Origin: Pyrocephalus nanus | Taxonomy: Eukaryota > Chordata > Aves > Passeriformes > Tyrannidae | Assembly (NCBI GenBank): GCA_038380795.1 | Contig: CM076262.1 | Span: 70,638,629 to 70,702,628 of the forward strand | Reading direction: 5' to 3' | DNA length: 64,000 nt | Part shown: one piece after another, positions 35,491-45,893 of the stretch | Position numbering within the stretch: the stretch's first letter is position 1 | How the letters are laid out: the number at the start of each line of letters is the position of its first letter | Program-made: the position numbers and the translations under genes | Notes under the pieces: generated by a model | Told to the model about the DNA's origin: nothing | Seen by the model: the letters and a program-made list of their open reading frames with translations, nothing else | The model's database searches: none

Positions 35491-38400
35491 CTGATTGAAA
35501 GCTGTTCTAGCTCTCTTCAGGTGTTTTTTTCTATGTTTATAGAAAACTAAATAAGTGAAACTTGGTGTGTATATATATATAAGCTGTTATACCAGCAAAG
35601 AATTATTGCAATAATACTGGGGGGAGGTTGGGGGTAAGTGTGTGTAGTATATACATAAATGTATGCATGCAGGGAATGCCTTTAGGTCTCAAGTTAATGG
35701 AGTGCTGAAGAATGTTAAATCCTTTGAGGTCTTGCAAGCACTATTACACATGTGATCAAGCACTGGCTAGTGCTTCATGGTGCTTGTGAGGGCAGAACAA
35801 GGTGGTCACAAAGGATCAACTCTCAGCCCTTTGAACCAAAAGGGGATTGAAGCACATTCTTGAGTACTCTTGTTTCTGACTGGGGCCTAAAAACACGTTC
35901 TGATACAAAAGTCTTTCAGTTGCAGCAAGGACGCCTCAAGCATAGCTGGTACCTCTGAAAACTCTAGTAGTTCTGCCATGGATGGGGAGTGTGCCCCCTC
36001 TACTTGTAAAGGGTATCAGAATGCAGAGTGTTCACCCTCATGACCATCCTATGAAACTACTAACTAGGGGTTCTGACTGGAAGATTTGGGTTTGCTGGCG
36101 CTTTAACCTAGACAAGCAACGCAGACTAACTGTGAAAACACGAGTGAGCGTTTTATTTACTGCTCTGCTTCAATGCAAGATGAAAATCTGTATTATATGT
36201 AACTATATTTTTTGTCATTTAAAAAGCTTCTATTTTTTATTATTCTCATGAATGGTTGACAAAAAAAAAAAAAAAGAAAAAAAAGATATTGGATATGCTC
36301 CCATACAATAAATTCCCCTCTGAAACTCTGGGTCTTTCCCGTTCGTGGTTTGCTGGAGTCGCACCGTTCATCTCGCGCCCGTCTCACGGTACAGCTGCCG
36401 GGGCTCTGTCAGAGAGCACTGGGCCTGAAAGCAGGGGCCAAGGTGAAGCTGGGTGTGTCTGCAGCTCAGACACCTTCAGAAAAGGGCTGTGTGTCGAGCA
36501 TCAGGACACTGAACAATCCTAAATGGCAGTTTACTTGGTGTGGGATACACAGCAGGTTGGGTGTGGGGCCTCTGGGGCAGACAGGTCCTCTGCCATAAGC
36601 GTGCATGTGCCATAATCTTAATCAAAGCCCAGGCACTACAAGAGAGTAGAGCAGCTTGTTTTGAGCTGAGGAACTGCTTCTAGGATTAATGTTAACCCTG
36701 AACAGATAGCACTGGTCAGCGACTCAGAAGACGTGTAACTTAAAGCAAAGGGGTTCAGAGATTCGCTTGGAGGTGATCAGGGAGGGGAACTGAATGCACA
36801 GAATCTCCACACAACAAATGCAGGGTGCCTTGATCCTTCAGGGAGCAGAAAGAAATTAGGCTTTGAACAGAGAACTGCAGGCCTCATTCAGGTGTAGTTA
36901 ATTGTGCTGAGGACCTGAGGGGGTGTGAAGATTGCTTGAGATCATTTGAGTTAATCAAGGCAGGGAACTTGCTACAGCTGGAGACTTGTGATTTAAGCCA
37001 TCCAAATGCAGTCCTCAGTCTAATATCCCAACAAATGGATTTTCCTAAGCCAGCTGGAGCCTAATCTCATTAGAGGTGAGGAGCAATGAGCTAATACTGT
37101 TGACTGGTGATGAGAAAATGTCACGAACTCCACTGGAACTCCAGCACGTGACACTCGTGCTGTCGGGGCCATGTAAGTTGTGGGGGCCCTCTGCTCCTGC
37201 AAGGTGCCCTTTTCTGCCCCTGTGCAAGTCAGCTGGCTGGGTTTTGTGGTACCTGAGGTTTCCCAGCGTGCTCAGCAGAGCCAGGCCTACAGCTGATGGT
37301 TCTGATCTTTTGCTTGGCCTTTCAAGAACAAAGTGGTGTATTTGTATGTGGCTGCTGCAGCACTAACTATTAGCTCAGTGTAACTGGGCCACTAATGATT
37401 ACGAAAGCAGACCAGATTAATGGTCCATTTCGTTCAGAAGCTGTACTGAATTCTTCTGCCTGTCACATCTGTGTCAGCTAGGTAGCATGTCTTTATAATC
37501 CCAATTTTTAATGATTGTTTCAACTAAGATGTCTCGTGTCTGAAGTAGGGCACAATGAGCAACAGTCCCCATTACTGCCTTTTTTGAAAATGATATATTT
37601 GCTACCTTTGGTATTGTAGCTAGTGTTAATGAGTATTTTCTAGGTCAGCCACTGCTTCATCATTAACTTTCTCCAGAAATACTGGAAAGAGGCAGCCTCG
37701 ACTGGTCTGTTCTGTTCCACTTTTCCAGGTGGGTATGCAGTGTACTTTTCTCCATCCTTTGCAGCTGTTCCATGTGCTGTCAGGTCAGCAAACTGCGGGG
37801 CTGGTGTGTTAAACGTGAGCAACTGTCCAGGGGGCGACTCGGAAAAAACCTCCTTGGCATGTGGCAATGCAGCAAGGAACTGATACAAACGGGGATAATT
37901 AACTTTACTGAGCAACCTGTCCACTTTTCTGATCAGCTCAGGCACTGCCAGTGTCCTCATGTCACTTCTGGTGGGTCTGTCTGTGCCTCCCCTGGGCGGG
38001 AAACCTCCTTGTCGTACAGACAGCCCTGGAGTTTCTCTCCTGTGGATGTGTCTTTGCTCTGCACTGACTCCTGCCTAGGACAGACGTTTGTCCCTTGTGC
38101 AAACTGAAGTTTGATTTCTGGAGGCTTTTCGGATCTGAATCCCTGGCTATGGAAAGGCTGCAGGGATCTGTGCTGTCTCTGGCAGAGTGAGAGAAATGCC
38201 ATCACAGTACCATCACGCTTCTGTTCAGTCATTTGGGAGATGACAGAGGTAAAATACCGCTGCACCAGACCGCGTTTTTGGCTGTGGGAGCTCAAGGTCT
38301 GGTGTTTATCTCCAGCGTTTGCAGTGATCTGCACGGGTTAAGTAAGTTTTGTTCCTGAAAAATACAGCATGATGCTATTGTTCAGGCTATAGTTTTCCCT

Positions 38401-38629
38401 TTCTCTCCATCATTTTTGCAAAAGCTATTTTGTGCTTGTAGTTTCAGCTACACACTTTGTCTTGTTCTACCCCTCTGCAGAAGGAGGAAGGCAGTAACTA
38501 GAAGACTTAGTGAGAAAATGCAGTATAAAAGATCTACTATTCCATCCTGGGTCAAGTTGTAGGGAAGAAATGTTTTCTGTTATTTCTTTTTAAGGAGCAA
38601 AAGTTTGGAGAAAAACATTCAGAAGAGCT
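35491..38629. other. Intergenic unique sequence
   Basis: No exon, CR1 or RNA gene recognised. A (TA)n tract lies at about 35570-35582 and an A run at 36260-36286. Confidence 0.5.
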
Positions 38630-38962
38630 CCAGTTGGGCTTCCTCCACCTTCTCACAAGGGGACTGATCTTTTCTCTCTGGTGACCAGTGGCAGGACCTG
38701 AGGGAATGGCTGGAGCTGGGTCAGGGATTTAGGATGGATTTTAGGAAAAGGTTCTTCACCCAGAGGCTGGTCAGGCACTGAACAGGCTCCCCAGGGCAGT
38801 GGCCACAGCCCCAAACCTGTCAGAGTTCAAGAAGCATTTGAACAATGCCCTCAGGCTCATGGTGAGATTCTTGGGCTGTCCTGTGCAGGGCCAGGAGTTG
38901 TACTTGATGATCCCTTTGGGTTCCTTCCAACTCAGGATATTCATTCTACAATTCTGGAAAGG
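38630..38962 (+). mobile_element. CR1 LINE fragment (diverged subfamily)
   Basis: Contains 'aaggttcttcacccagaggc', 'ggcactgaacaggctcccc', 'agggcagtggccacagccc' and a weak terminus 'cattctacaattctgg'. It is the + counterpart of the copy at 55.4 kb, which shares the same subfamily features. Confidence 0.85.
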
Positions 38963-41900
38963 AAAGTCCCACTTGAAACAAACCTTATCCAATGTGATAC
39001 AAAGAAGTGCAAATAATTACCTGCCTAGGTGTTTTAAAAAGGAGGGCTTCTGGTTAAAACAAAACAAGAAGGAGAGGGTGGTGGGAGGAGGGAAGTGAGA
39101 TGCAGACCAAGTGAAACACCTTGAGCCTCATTCATATTTACCCCGAGGTTGCTTTCACTACTGGTGTGATGGACAGTGAATCACCCAGCTTTGAAGCAGG
39201 TGACATGGTGTCACAGGGTACCACCAGGAGCTATTGCTACAGTGAAATTCAGGCCAGCCTTTAAATGGGGAATAACTGGGATTTCTCCGTGGTTGCCTTT
39301 GGAGCTTCTCCTGAATTACTGCCTGTCACAACTTGCAGTAGCGTATCCCTTTGGTCGGGGGTACCGAACTGCTGCTCGTGGAATGTTGCATGCCCAAAAA
39401 AGATGATTTGGCTTCAGCAGTCACAATCAACCTGAGGTGAACTTTGGTCAGTGAGGTAGAAACTGGCCCTTCTGGCAAGCTGAAGAGAAACCCGAGAGCA
39501 CCAGGCGACCTTTAACTGCGCTTTGTTGCTACAGAGTTGTCTTAAGTGTTCCCTTGACCTGGCAGATGTGCAGCAGGGGTTGCCATGGACCAGGACACGG
39601 TGGATGAGGAAGGCAGCAGCGTCCACCAGCTGCCCTGAGAGGTTTGCTGGAATGCAGGGTTCCTGATGACTTTGTCCCCTCTGGCTGCGCCAGCGCTGCA
39701 GTTCCCAGCAGGCCCACACGAGAGAGCAGCAGCACACACAGAAGCAGGTTTTTCTAGGAACCCGCAGCACATGATGGAGAGTCGCGTCAGACACCCGGCA
39801 TTCCGTCCTGGAGTAGGTTCTTTCGGAGAGGACCCAGTGGTACTCGCCAAGAACCACATCCCAGTCCCTGTGTGTGTGTGTGTAGCTGACACACAAATGA
39901 TGCAGTTCCTGCAGTTTCTATGCAGGCCTGGGAGCTTCCTGAAACCTGCACAGATGTGGGTCGAACCGTTCCATTTTAGGGATTATCCCATGCCTGGCGT
40001 ATTTACCTGTGCCTGGGAAGCTCTTGTTTCATTTCCCAGCTCTGCCACAGATGTCCTGTGTGTGACCTTGGGCAAGCTACTATAATCCCTCTGGATTGGA
40101 GTCCCCCAGCTGTAAGCTCAAGATAATACTGCCTCATCCCCTTTGACTTTGTCTGTATATACAGAAGGCCCTGTGGGGAGCAGCGTCTCATTTCCTATTT
40201 GTTTGGCAAACAGTCCTCAGCACAACGTGGTCCTGAACTCGGCTGTGCCATCCAGATACTGCTGCACGAAGTGGATTTTTATTATCCTATCAAGAGGATG
40301 ACAGGAAGTCACTCTGAGTTAGTTTTACCTGGCAGGGAGAGGAAGATGCAGGCGTGTGGAGGGAAGCCGGGGGTTTCTGAAGGTGAATTCTTGTTTAGCT
40401 TTAAATAGATTTCTTTTTCTAAACGGGCAAAAAGGAAAGGCAAGTAAAGGGATAAAATCTCATTTCACCTTTTTTTCAGCTCTCTTTTTGCAAAGCCATG
40501 CTGTTACTAAAGAGGCAGCCTAAATCCTTTTGCAAGTGCTGCTTCGGGAGTGTGTTGTACCTAATCGATAGAAATGATTCGCTGAACAGGCAGAGATTTG
40601 CTTGGTGATCCCAAATGTCCCAGTGTTCCCACAGGTCTGATGATGTTCTAACAAGGTGCATGTTACCAGTAATGCACCGTGACAGGTTCCCATGTCACGG
40701 TTTTCTGTAGATACCCAAGTGCCCTTTGGTATTAGAAGCTGAAGAGATAAAGGGCACCAGAGTTAGAATTGTAGGAGGGTGCCTTTTTTTGGTTGTTTCC
40801 TGATTCCAAAGCGTTTCCTACGTGCTCCAAATAAATTTAATTAACTCACAGACACTTCAGCAGCACTTACTCTGGAGTCCTGAACATAATGAACACTTTT
40901 CAGTATGGCTTAGCACAGAGTCTCAGCTGTGCTGCATGAAAGATCATTTAAAAGATGTTGCCATCTGAACTTGTTTCGGTAATAATTAGTGCAGCTTCTG
41001 GCATTTGACAAGGCAATGAAGAGTCAGTCCTGCTGCATCTTATCTTGAGTCCTGCTCCATAAAGTTCCTGCTGCTACCTTTGTCCGTCACCTGAGCAACT
41101 GTACAGCAGGAGGCTGTACCTACTTCTAGGCATGCACATCTCCCTTGGTAGGAAAAATGGACTTGGCCTGCCCCCAGTGTGCAACCATAGAGGATAAGCA
41201 CAAACTTCAGGTGCTGTGGGCAACCACAAAATGGGGCTCAGTAGCCTTGAGAAGTGTGAGTCAAAATTAACAACCATTATAACAAGCTCTTCTGTGTTAA
41301 AGTGTCAGGTTTGTGTTTTCTTGCAGTGCAGATCATCACGATTTGGGTTATCTCCATCAGTCTTTCACCTTCAAGACGTAAAATATTCTTAGAACCTGAA
41401 CTAGGAATAAGGGGAATCTTTCTGGCACTGTTCTGTCTCATTCTGGCTATAGAAACACATGCTCTCTGTGATGCACAGGAGATGGGCTCACTGCATTTCC
41501 CTGCCTCCTTCTCTGATTAAAACCAGAAGGTGAAAAGGTAACTGAGTCTTTTTATTATCAGGAACTCCATCTGAATGATGGATTTCTGGGGTGGCTGTTT
41601 TGGCGTTAAAAGTTTGAGTCTGTTCAGGTGACTGTACTGAGCTTATTGCTTCTCTTGTCAGCCAGAAGCTTGAGACTGTCCTGCACGGTGGAGGTGCCTT
41701 CAAGTCAAGGGGTCGGGCTTGCATCTCGAAGGCACTGCCTTGCGGATGCATCGGGAACATCCAGGGAAAGGAGGAGATCCCCTCTTCACAGGCTGGTACA
41801 AACACATGATGTGACTGTACCCATGAGGAAAAATGCTGGGTCAGCCCTGAAATGAAGCCCCAGCCCGGGCAGCTTTGTTGCTGAAGGTACAGGTGATGCC

Positions 41901-44076
41901 TGAGGAAAAGGAAAGGGGACATGCAGTACCTTCTCCCTGACACTGACAGGCAGCTGAATTGCCCTCAACCCCTGGGAGTGTGTTGCCCCGGGGTTACTAA
42001 ACTCCAGCGACTCTGTGACATTACTGTGTACTTATAAAGGCAGATATTGCAGACTCGGCATGTTCAGCAATCACAGCAAACAGCTGGACTCCTAGAAATA
42101 CCTTCGGGGCCTGGCAGGGCACCGATGGGAGCGTGCCTCCCACGGGTGGCTCCTGGGGCAGGGCACGCAGATTGCTCTCAAAGGTCGCTTTAAATAACTG
42201 CGCTTGCCCTGTAATTTACAGCACTGGAATTAGCCTCGTGACCAGCTGCATTGGGCATTCTGCAAAGCCGCTTCACGTTTTGCAGACGTGGATGTACCTT
42301 TACAAATCTTATTTTGTAGAGCAAACTGCAGTGCAGGCACACGGCTTGCTCTCTGGTGTGCTGAGGAGCAGGAACACGTGCAGCCCAGGTTCACACAGAT
42401 GGATTTGTCTTTACAGGCAGACCAGGAGCGCCCACAAGGATTGGCCTCCTGATGGCAGCGGGTTAAGCAAAGGTAGCACCTTTTCTCCCAGGGATCAGGA
42501 GGTGACGAAGGATACACGGCGGCCTTAACTCTGACCCTGGTCCACACAGATTGCTGTACTCTTCAGTTACCTTGGTAGCACCTGTAATAAGGAGTTTTTA
42601 CCTATTCCACACACTTCCTAATATTTTTAAGCAGTGTCATTAAACAGTTTTTTTCCTACATCTTCCTGACTTCACTCTGGAATATGAAGTCCTGGTTGAG
42701 TGCATTCAGCATGACAGACCCAGCAAACTGCCTGTGTGTGTGTCCAAACCAAGCATCTGTGGGATGATACTGGAAAAAAAAAACCCACCGTGGTTTCAGT
42801 TCCCTGACTCCCAGCAACTTCTCCCTGGAACAAGAGAGGGCACCACTCTTCACACAAAAAGCTGAAGCTGGAAAAGGAGCAGCCCTGCCTTTGAGTCACA
42901 GTTTGGGAACTGGAACGTTTATCTCTGCAGTAGGTGATTGAGATTGAATATCCTTCCTCCAAGGGGGCTCACCTCTGCATCTCCCGCTCCCTGTGCCAAA
43001 AGCTGCTCTCGGAGACGTGTGTGCCGTTTCTCTGGTGGATCATGCCCTAGTTTGCACAGAATAATTAAGCAGTTGCTTGAGAAACAGCTTTAGCCTATTT
43101 GATTAGAATCTTCACTTGGGGGAAGAGGAAACCAGAGTGCCAGTTCCTGCTGCCGCTCCTGTGAAAATCTGTTTTTATTCCACTGGGTTTGCAACATAAA
43201 ATGCATAGACATGCTGCAAAAACAGGGCTGGAGCTCAGGTTTCTCAGGTGGCTGCGATATCTCCTCTGATCGTGCTGTGCTGTCCAACAGGTGCCACCAC
43301 GTCAGCGCTGCCAGCGCCAGCAGTTCTGAAATTAAGGGAGCAAATCTAGTTCAGCCCTTGAAAAAACACTGATTTGTGCATCTCCCTCTGAGAAAGGCTC
43401 CAGGGCAGAGCTCTGAGTAGAAGGCAGCGATAATCATCCGAGCCCAGAGCAACCAGAGGGTGATGTATCCTATTAATTAATTTGTACGTGGCTCTCTCTT
43501 GGTCCCACGGGCTGTGGTGAGTCTGTGTCCCAGGCAACTGCCTGGAATCACATGGAATCTGGTGACTCCTGTGTCCAGACTGCATCATATGAGCATCAGC
43601 AGGATTGTGGTGTGGCTGCGATCGATGGCTGCTCCCAGGCCCTTAGGCTGTGGTAGGAAACAAACCAGCAGGACCTGCTGGGACTGTATCCGTGCCTTTC
43701 CCTGGCACAAGCAGGAGGGGTCCATGGGCTGCCATTCCTGGTCTTCCAGCCTTGGGCTTGTGGAGGTCCATGTATAACACACATACATGGGAGGACTGGG
43801 TATGTGACAGGTAGGGTGAGGGATGGCTGGCACCTCCTAAATAACTAAGTTTGGGTACATAAAACACATAGCAGTTTCAGCTAGGGGAACTCCTGGTCTT
43901 TTTGTGCAGCTATGAAAAGGCTGGGGGTTGCTTGAAAGCTAGTTTGGTTTTCCAGTCTAGTTTTTCCAGTTCTGGGTGGTTTTGGTTTTTTTTGCTAATA
44001 AAAGGCCTTGCCTTCACCTACAGGCCTTGTTTTGCTATATCCATAGACCTACAAGAAATATGGAGGCTATTTACAA
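38963..44076. other. Intergenic sequence, no recognisable gene
   Basis: Several open frames of 100-160 codons occur (for example 39414-39896 and 41488-41943, both minus) but none resembles a known family and none has splice or start support. A (GT)n tract lies at about 39868-39882. No CR1 was recognised. Confidence 0.5.
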
Positions 44077-44341
44077 GGGTGAACAGGACAAGGGGGTTAT
44101 GGCTTCAAACTGATAGTGGGGTTTAGACTGAATATTGGAAAGAAATTCTTTCCTATGAGGGTGGGGAGGCCCTGGCACAGGTTGCCTAGAGAAGCTGTGG
44201 CTGCCCCATCCCTGGGAGTGTCCAAGGCCAGGTTGGATGGAGTTCTGAGCAACCTGGGCTAGTGGAAGGTGTCCCTGCAGGGAGTAGGAACTGGGTGGTC
44301 TTTAAGGTCCCTTCCAACCCAAACCATTCTGTGATTCCGTG
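44077..44341 (+). mobile_element. CR1 LINE fragment, 3' end
   Basis: Contains 'ttatggcttcaaactgatag', 'gggtggggaggccctggcac' and the terminus 'aaccattctgtgattccgtg'. It is the first of four CR1 fragments packed into 1.8 kb. Confidence 0.9.
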
Positions 44342-44574
44342 ACAGTAACAATATTGCTATTTGAGAAGAATCTAAGTGAAAAAAAACCCCAGTCTGCTAA
44401 GGTGTTCCCCGATGACGCTTTATTATCCCTCCATCTGATGCCCTCAAGGGCTGTAAACCTCTTGATCTTTGTTGCTTTCTGTACGGAATTAATAAGTCTG
44501 TACCCGTATCGTATCCCATCAACACGCATCGAGCAAACCTCTTAAACGCCCTTTCGGAGTGGGACAGAGCCTTG

Positions 44575-44807
44575 AGCTGGGCCGGGGCAGGTGTATTTTG
44601 GGCACGAGGAAGAATTTATTCACCAAAAAAAAAAAAAAAAAGGGTGGTTAGACATTAAAACGGGCTGCCCAGGGAAGGCGGTCGAGTCACCGTCCCTGGA
44701 GGTGTTTAAGGAAAGAGCGGTGGGTGTGCGGTCACAGGTTGGGCGCGGTGCTCTCAGAGGGGTCTTTTTCCAACCTAATCGACTCTTGTGATTGTCCGAT
44801 CGGACGG
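44575..44807 (+). mobile_element. CR1 LINE fragment ending in a palindrome
   Basis: Contains 'gggctgcccagggaaggcgg', 'gtccctggaggtgtttaagg' and 'ctttttccaacctaatcgac', the CR1 3' end. Unusually it retains many CpGs. Instead of the usual terminal repeat it runs into the centre of an inverted repeat at 44807/44808. Confidence 0.8.
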
Positions 44808-44860
44808 CCGTCCGATCGGACAATCACAAGAGTCGATTAAGTTGGAAAAAGACCCCTCTG
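44755..44860. repeat. 106-bp near-perfect palindrome (53-bp arms, no spacer)
   Basis: Base-by-base pairing about the centre 44807/44808 matches at 52 of 53 positions. The single mismatch is 44775 against 44840, and pairing breaks at 44754/44861. The centre contains GTCCGATCGGAC, GGCC and GTCCGATCGGAC, so a 12-bp palindrome appears in each arm. The left arm is the 3' end of the CR1 copy at 44575. The right arm is the same end in reverse, after which sequence identity is lost. Confidence 0.97.
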
Positions 44861-45340
44861 CGATCACCGCCATTCCTGAGGGGAGCCCCCCCATTTTCTC
44901 CCCGTTCTGAGGCGCCGCTCGCGGCCCCGCCCTCTCGGGGGGGGGGGGGGGAAGGCGACCAATGGCAGCCTCGGCCACCGCACATGGCCCCGCCCACTCA
45001 GGGCCCCCCGCCCCCCCCTCCCAGCGCGCACGTGCCGGGCAGCGTGCGCGGCGGTCACGCGGGCGCGCGCGTGACGGGACCGTGGCGGCGGCCTGAGGGG
45101 CGGGCGGGCGGGAGCGCGCACTCTGCGCTGAGGCGGGAGCGGGGGGACAGGGAGAGGAGGGGAAAGGAGAGGGTTCCCGGGTGAAATAACAGCAAAGCGA
45201 CCCCTTTATGACTCCCCCACTCCGAGGTGCCTCCCGGGGAGCGCTGGCCCGCGCTGACGCCTCCTGTGCGAGACCTGGGTGCTGCCCTGACCGCTTTGCG
45301 GCCGTCCGCGCCGAACCAAGCGGGACAGTCCCATCCCTTT
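44861..45340. promoter_or_regulatory. Orphan CpG island with promoter-type motifs
   Basis: About 480 bp dense in CpG, standing alone between the convergent RASSF8 and BHLHE41 genes. It carries GC boxes CCCCGCCC at 44925-44932 and 44988-44995, a CCAAT box in CCAATGGCAGC at 44959-44963, a CACGTG E-box at 45029-45034, and a G run at about 44937-44951. It is bounded left by the palindrome and right by a CR1 copy in the opposite direction. No coding exon can be recognised beside it, so if it is a promoter the transcript is unknown, possibly non-coding. Confidence 0.6.
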
Positions 45341-45343
45341 TCA

Positions 45344-45650
45344 CCGAGTCACATAGGCTGGAAAAGACCTCTTAAGGCCGTGGAGTCCAGCCTGTGACCG
45401 AACACCACCGTGGTACCAAATGCCACATCTCGGTCGCTCCTTAAACACCTCCAGCGACACTGACTCCGCCACCACCTTGCCGCCCCCTTCCAATGGCTAA
45501 CCACCCTTTTTTTTGTGAATAAATTCTTCCTAACATCCAACCTAAACCTCCCCTCCCTCGGTTAAAGACTACCTCCTCTCGTTTCAAGCACGGTATGAAA
45601 AGATTTTTCATCTTTAGTTCTTTTCAGCCTCTCGGTCCCTTTCAGAATAA
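45344..45650 (-). mobile_element. CR1 LINE fragment (minus orientation)
   Basis: Antisense terminus 'ataggctggaaaagacctc' is followed by 'gtggagtccagcctgtgacc', 'ccttaaacacctccagcgac' and 'cttcctaacatccaaccta'. Its 3' end faces the CpG island and the other CR1 at 44575. Confidence 0.85.
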
Positions 45651-45714
45651 AAGAGTCCAACTTCCACGTTAAAAGGAGATGCTCTGTTTCTCCAGCTGGC
45701 ATTTCCACAAACGT

Positions 45715-45893
45715 ACTTGGAGATCTCGCTGCCCAGAGAGAGTGTGGAGTCTCCCTCCCTGGAAATACTCCAGAACCATCCGGACACAATCCTGTGCCGT
45801 GTGCTCTGGGATGACCCTGCTGGAGCGGGGAGGGTTGGACCAGATGAGCCACTGTGGTCCCTTCCCAACCTGAGCCATCCTCTGATTCTGTGA
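45715..45893 (+). mobile_element. CR1 LINE fragment, 3' end
   Basis: Contains 'gtggagtctccctccctgg', 'atgaccctgctggagcgggg', 'agggttggaccagatgagcc' and 'catcctctgattctgtgaa'. It is + oriented and 5'-truncated. Confidence 0.85.

Noticed and set aside
44775..45344. 189-codon minus-strand open frame in the orphan CpG island
   Set aside because: Composition typical of CpG-island DNA read by chance, partly inside the palindrome; no domain recognised.
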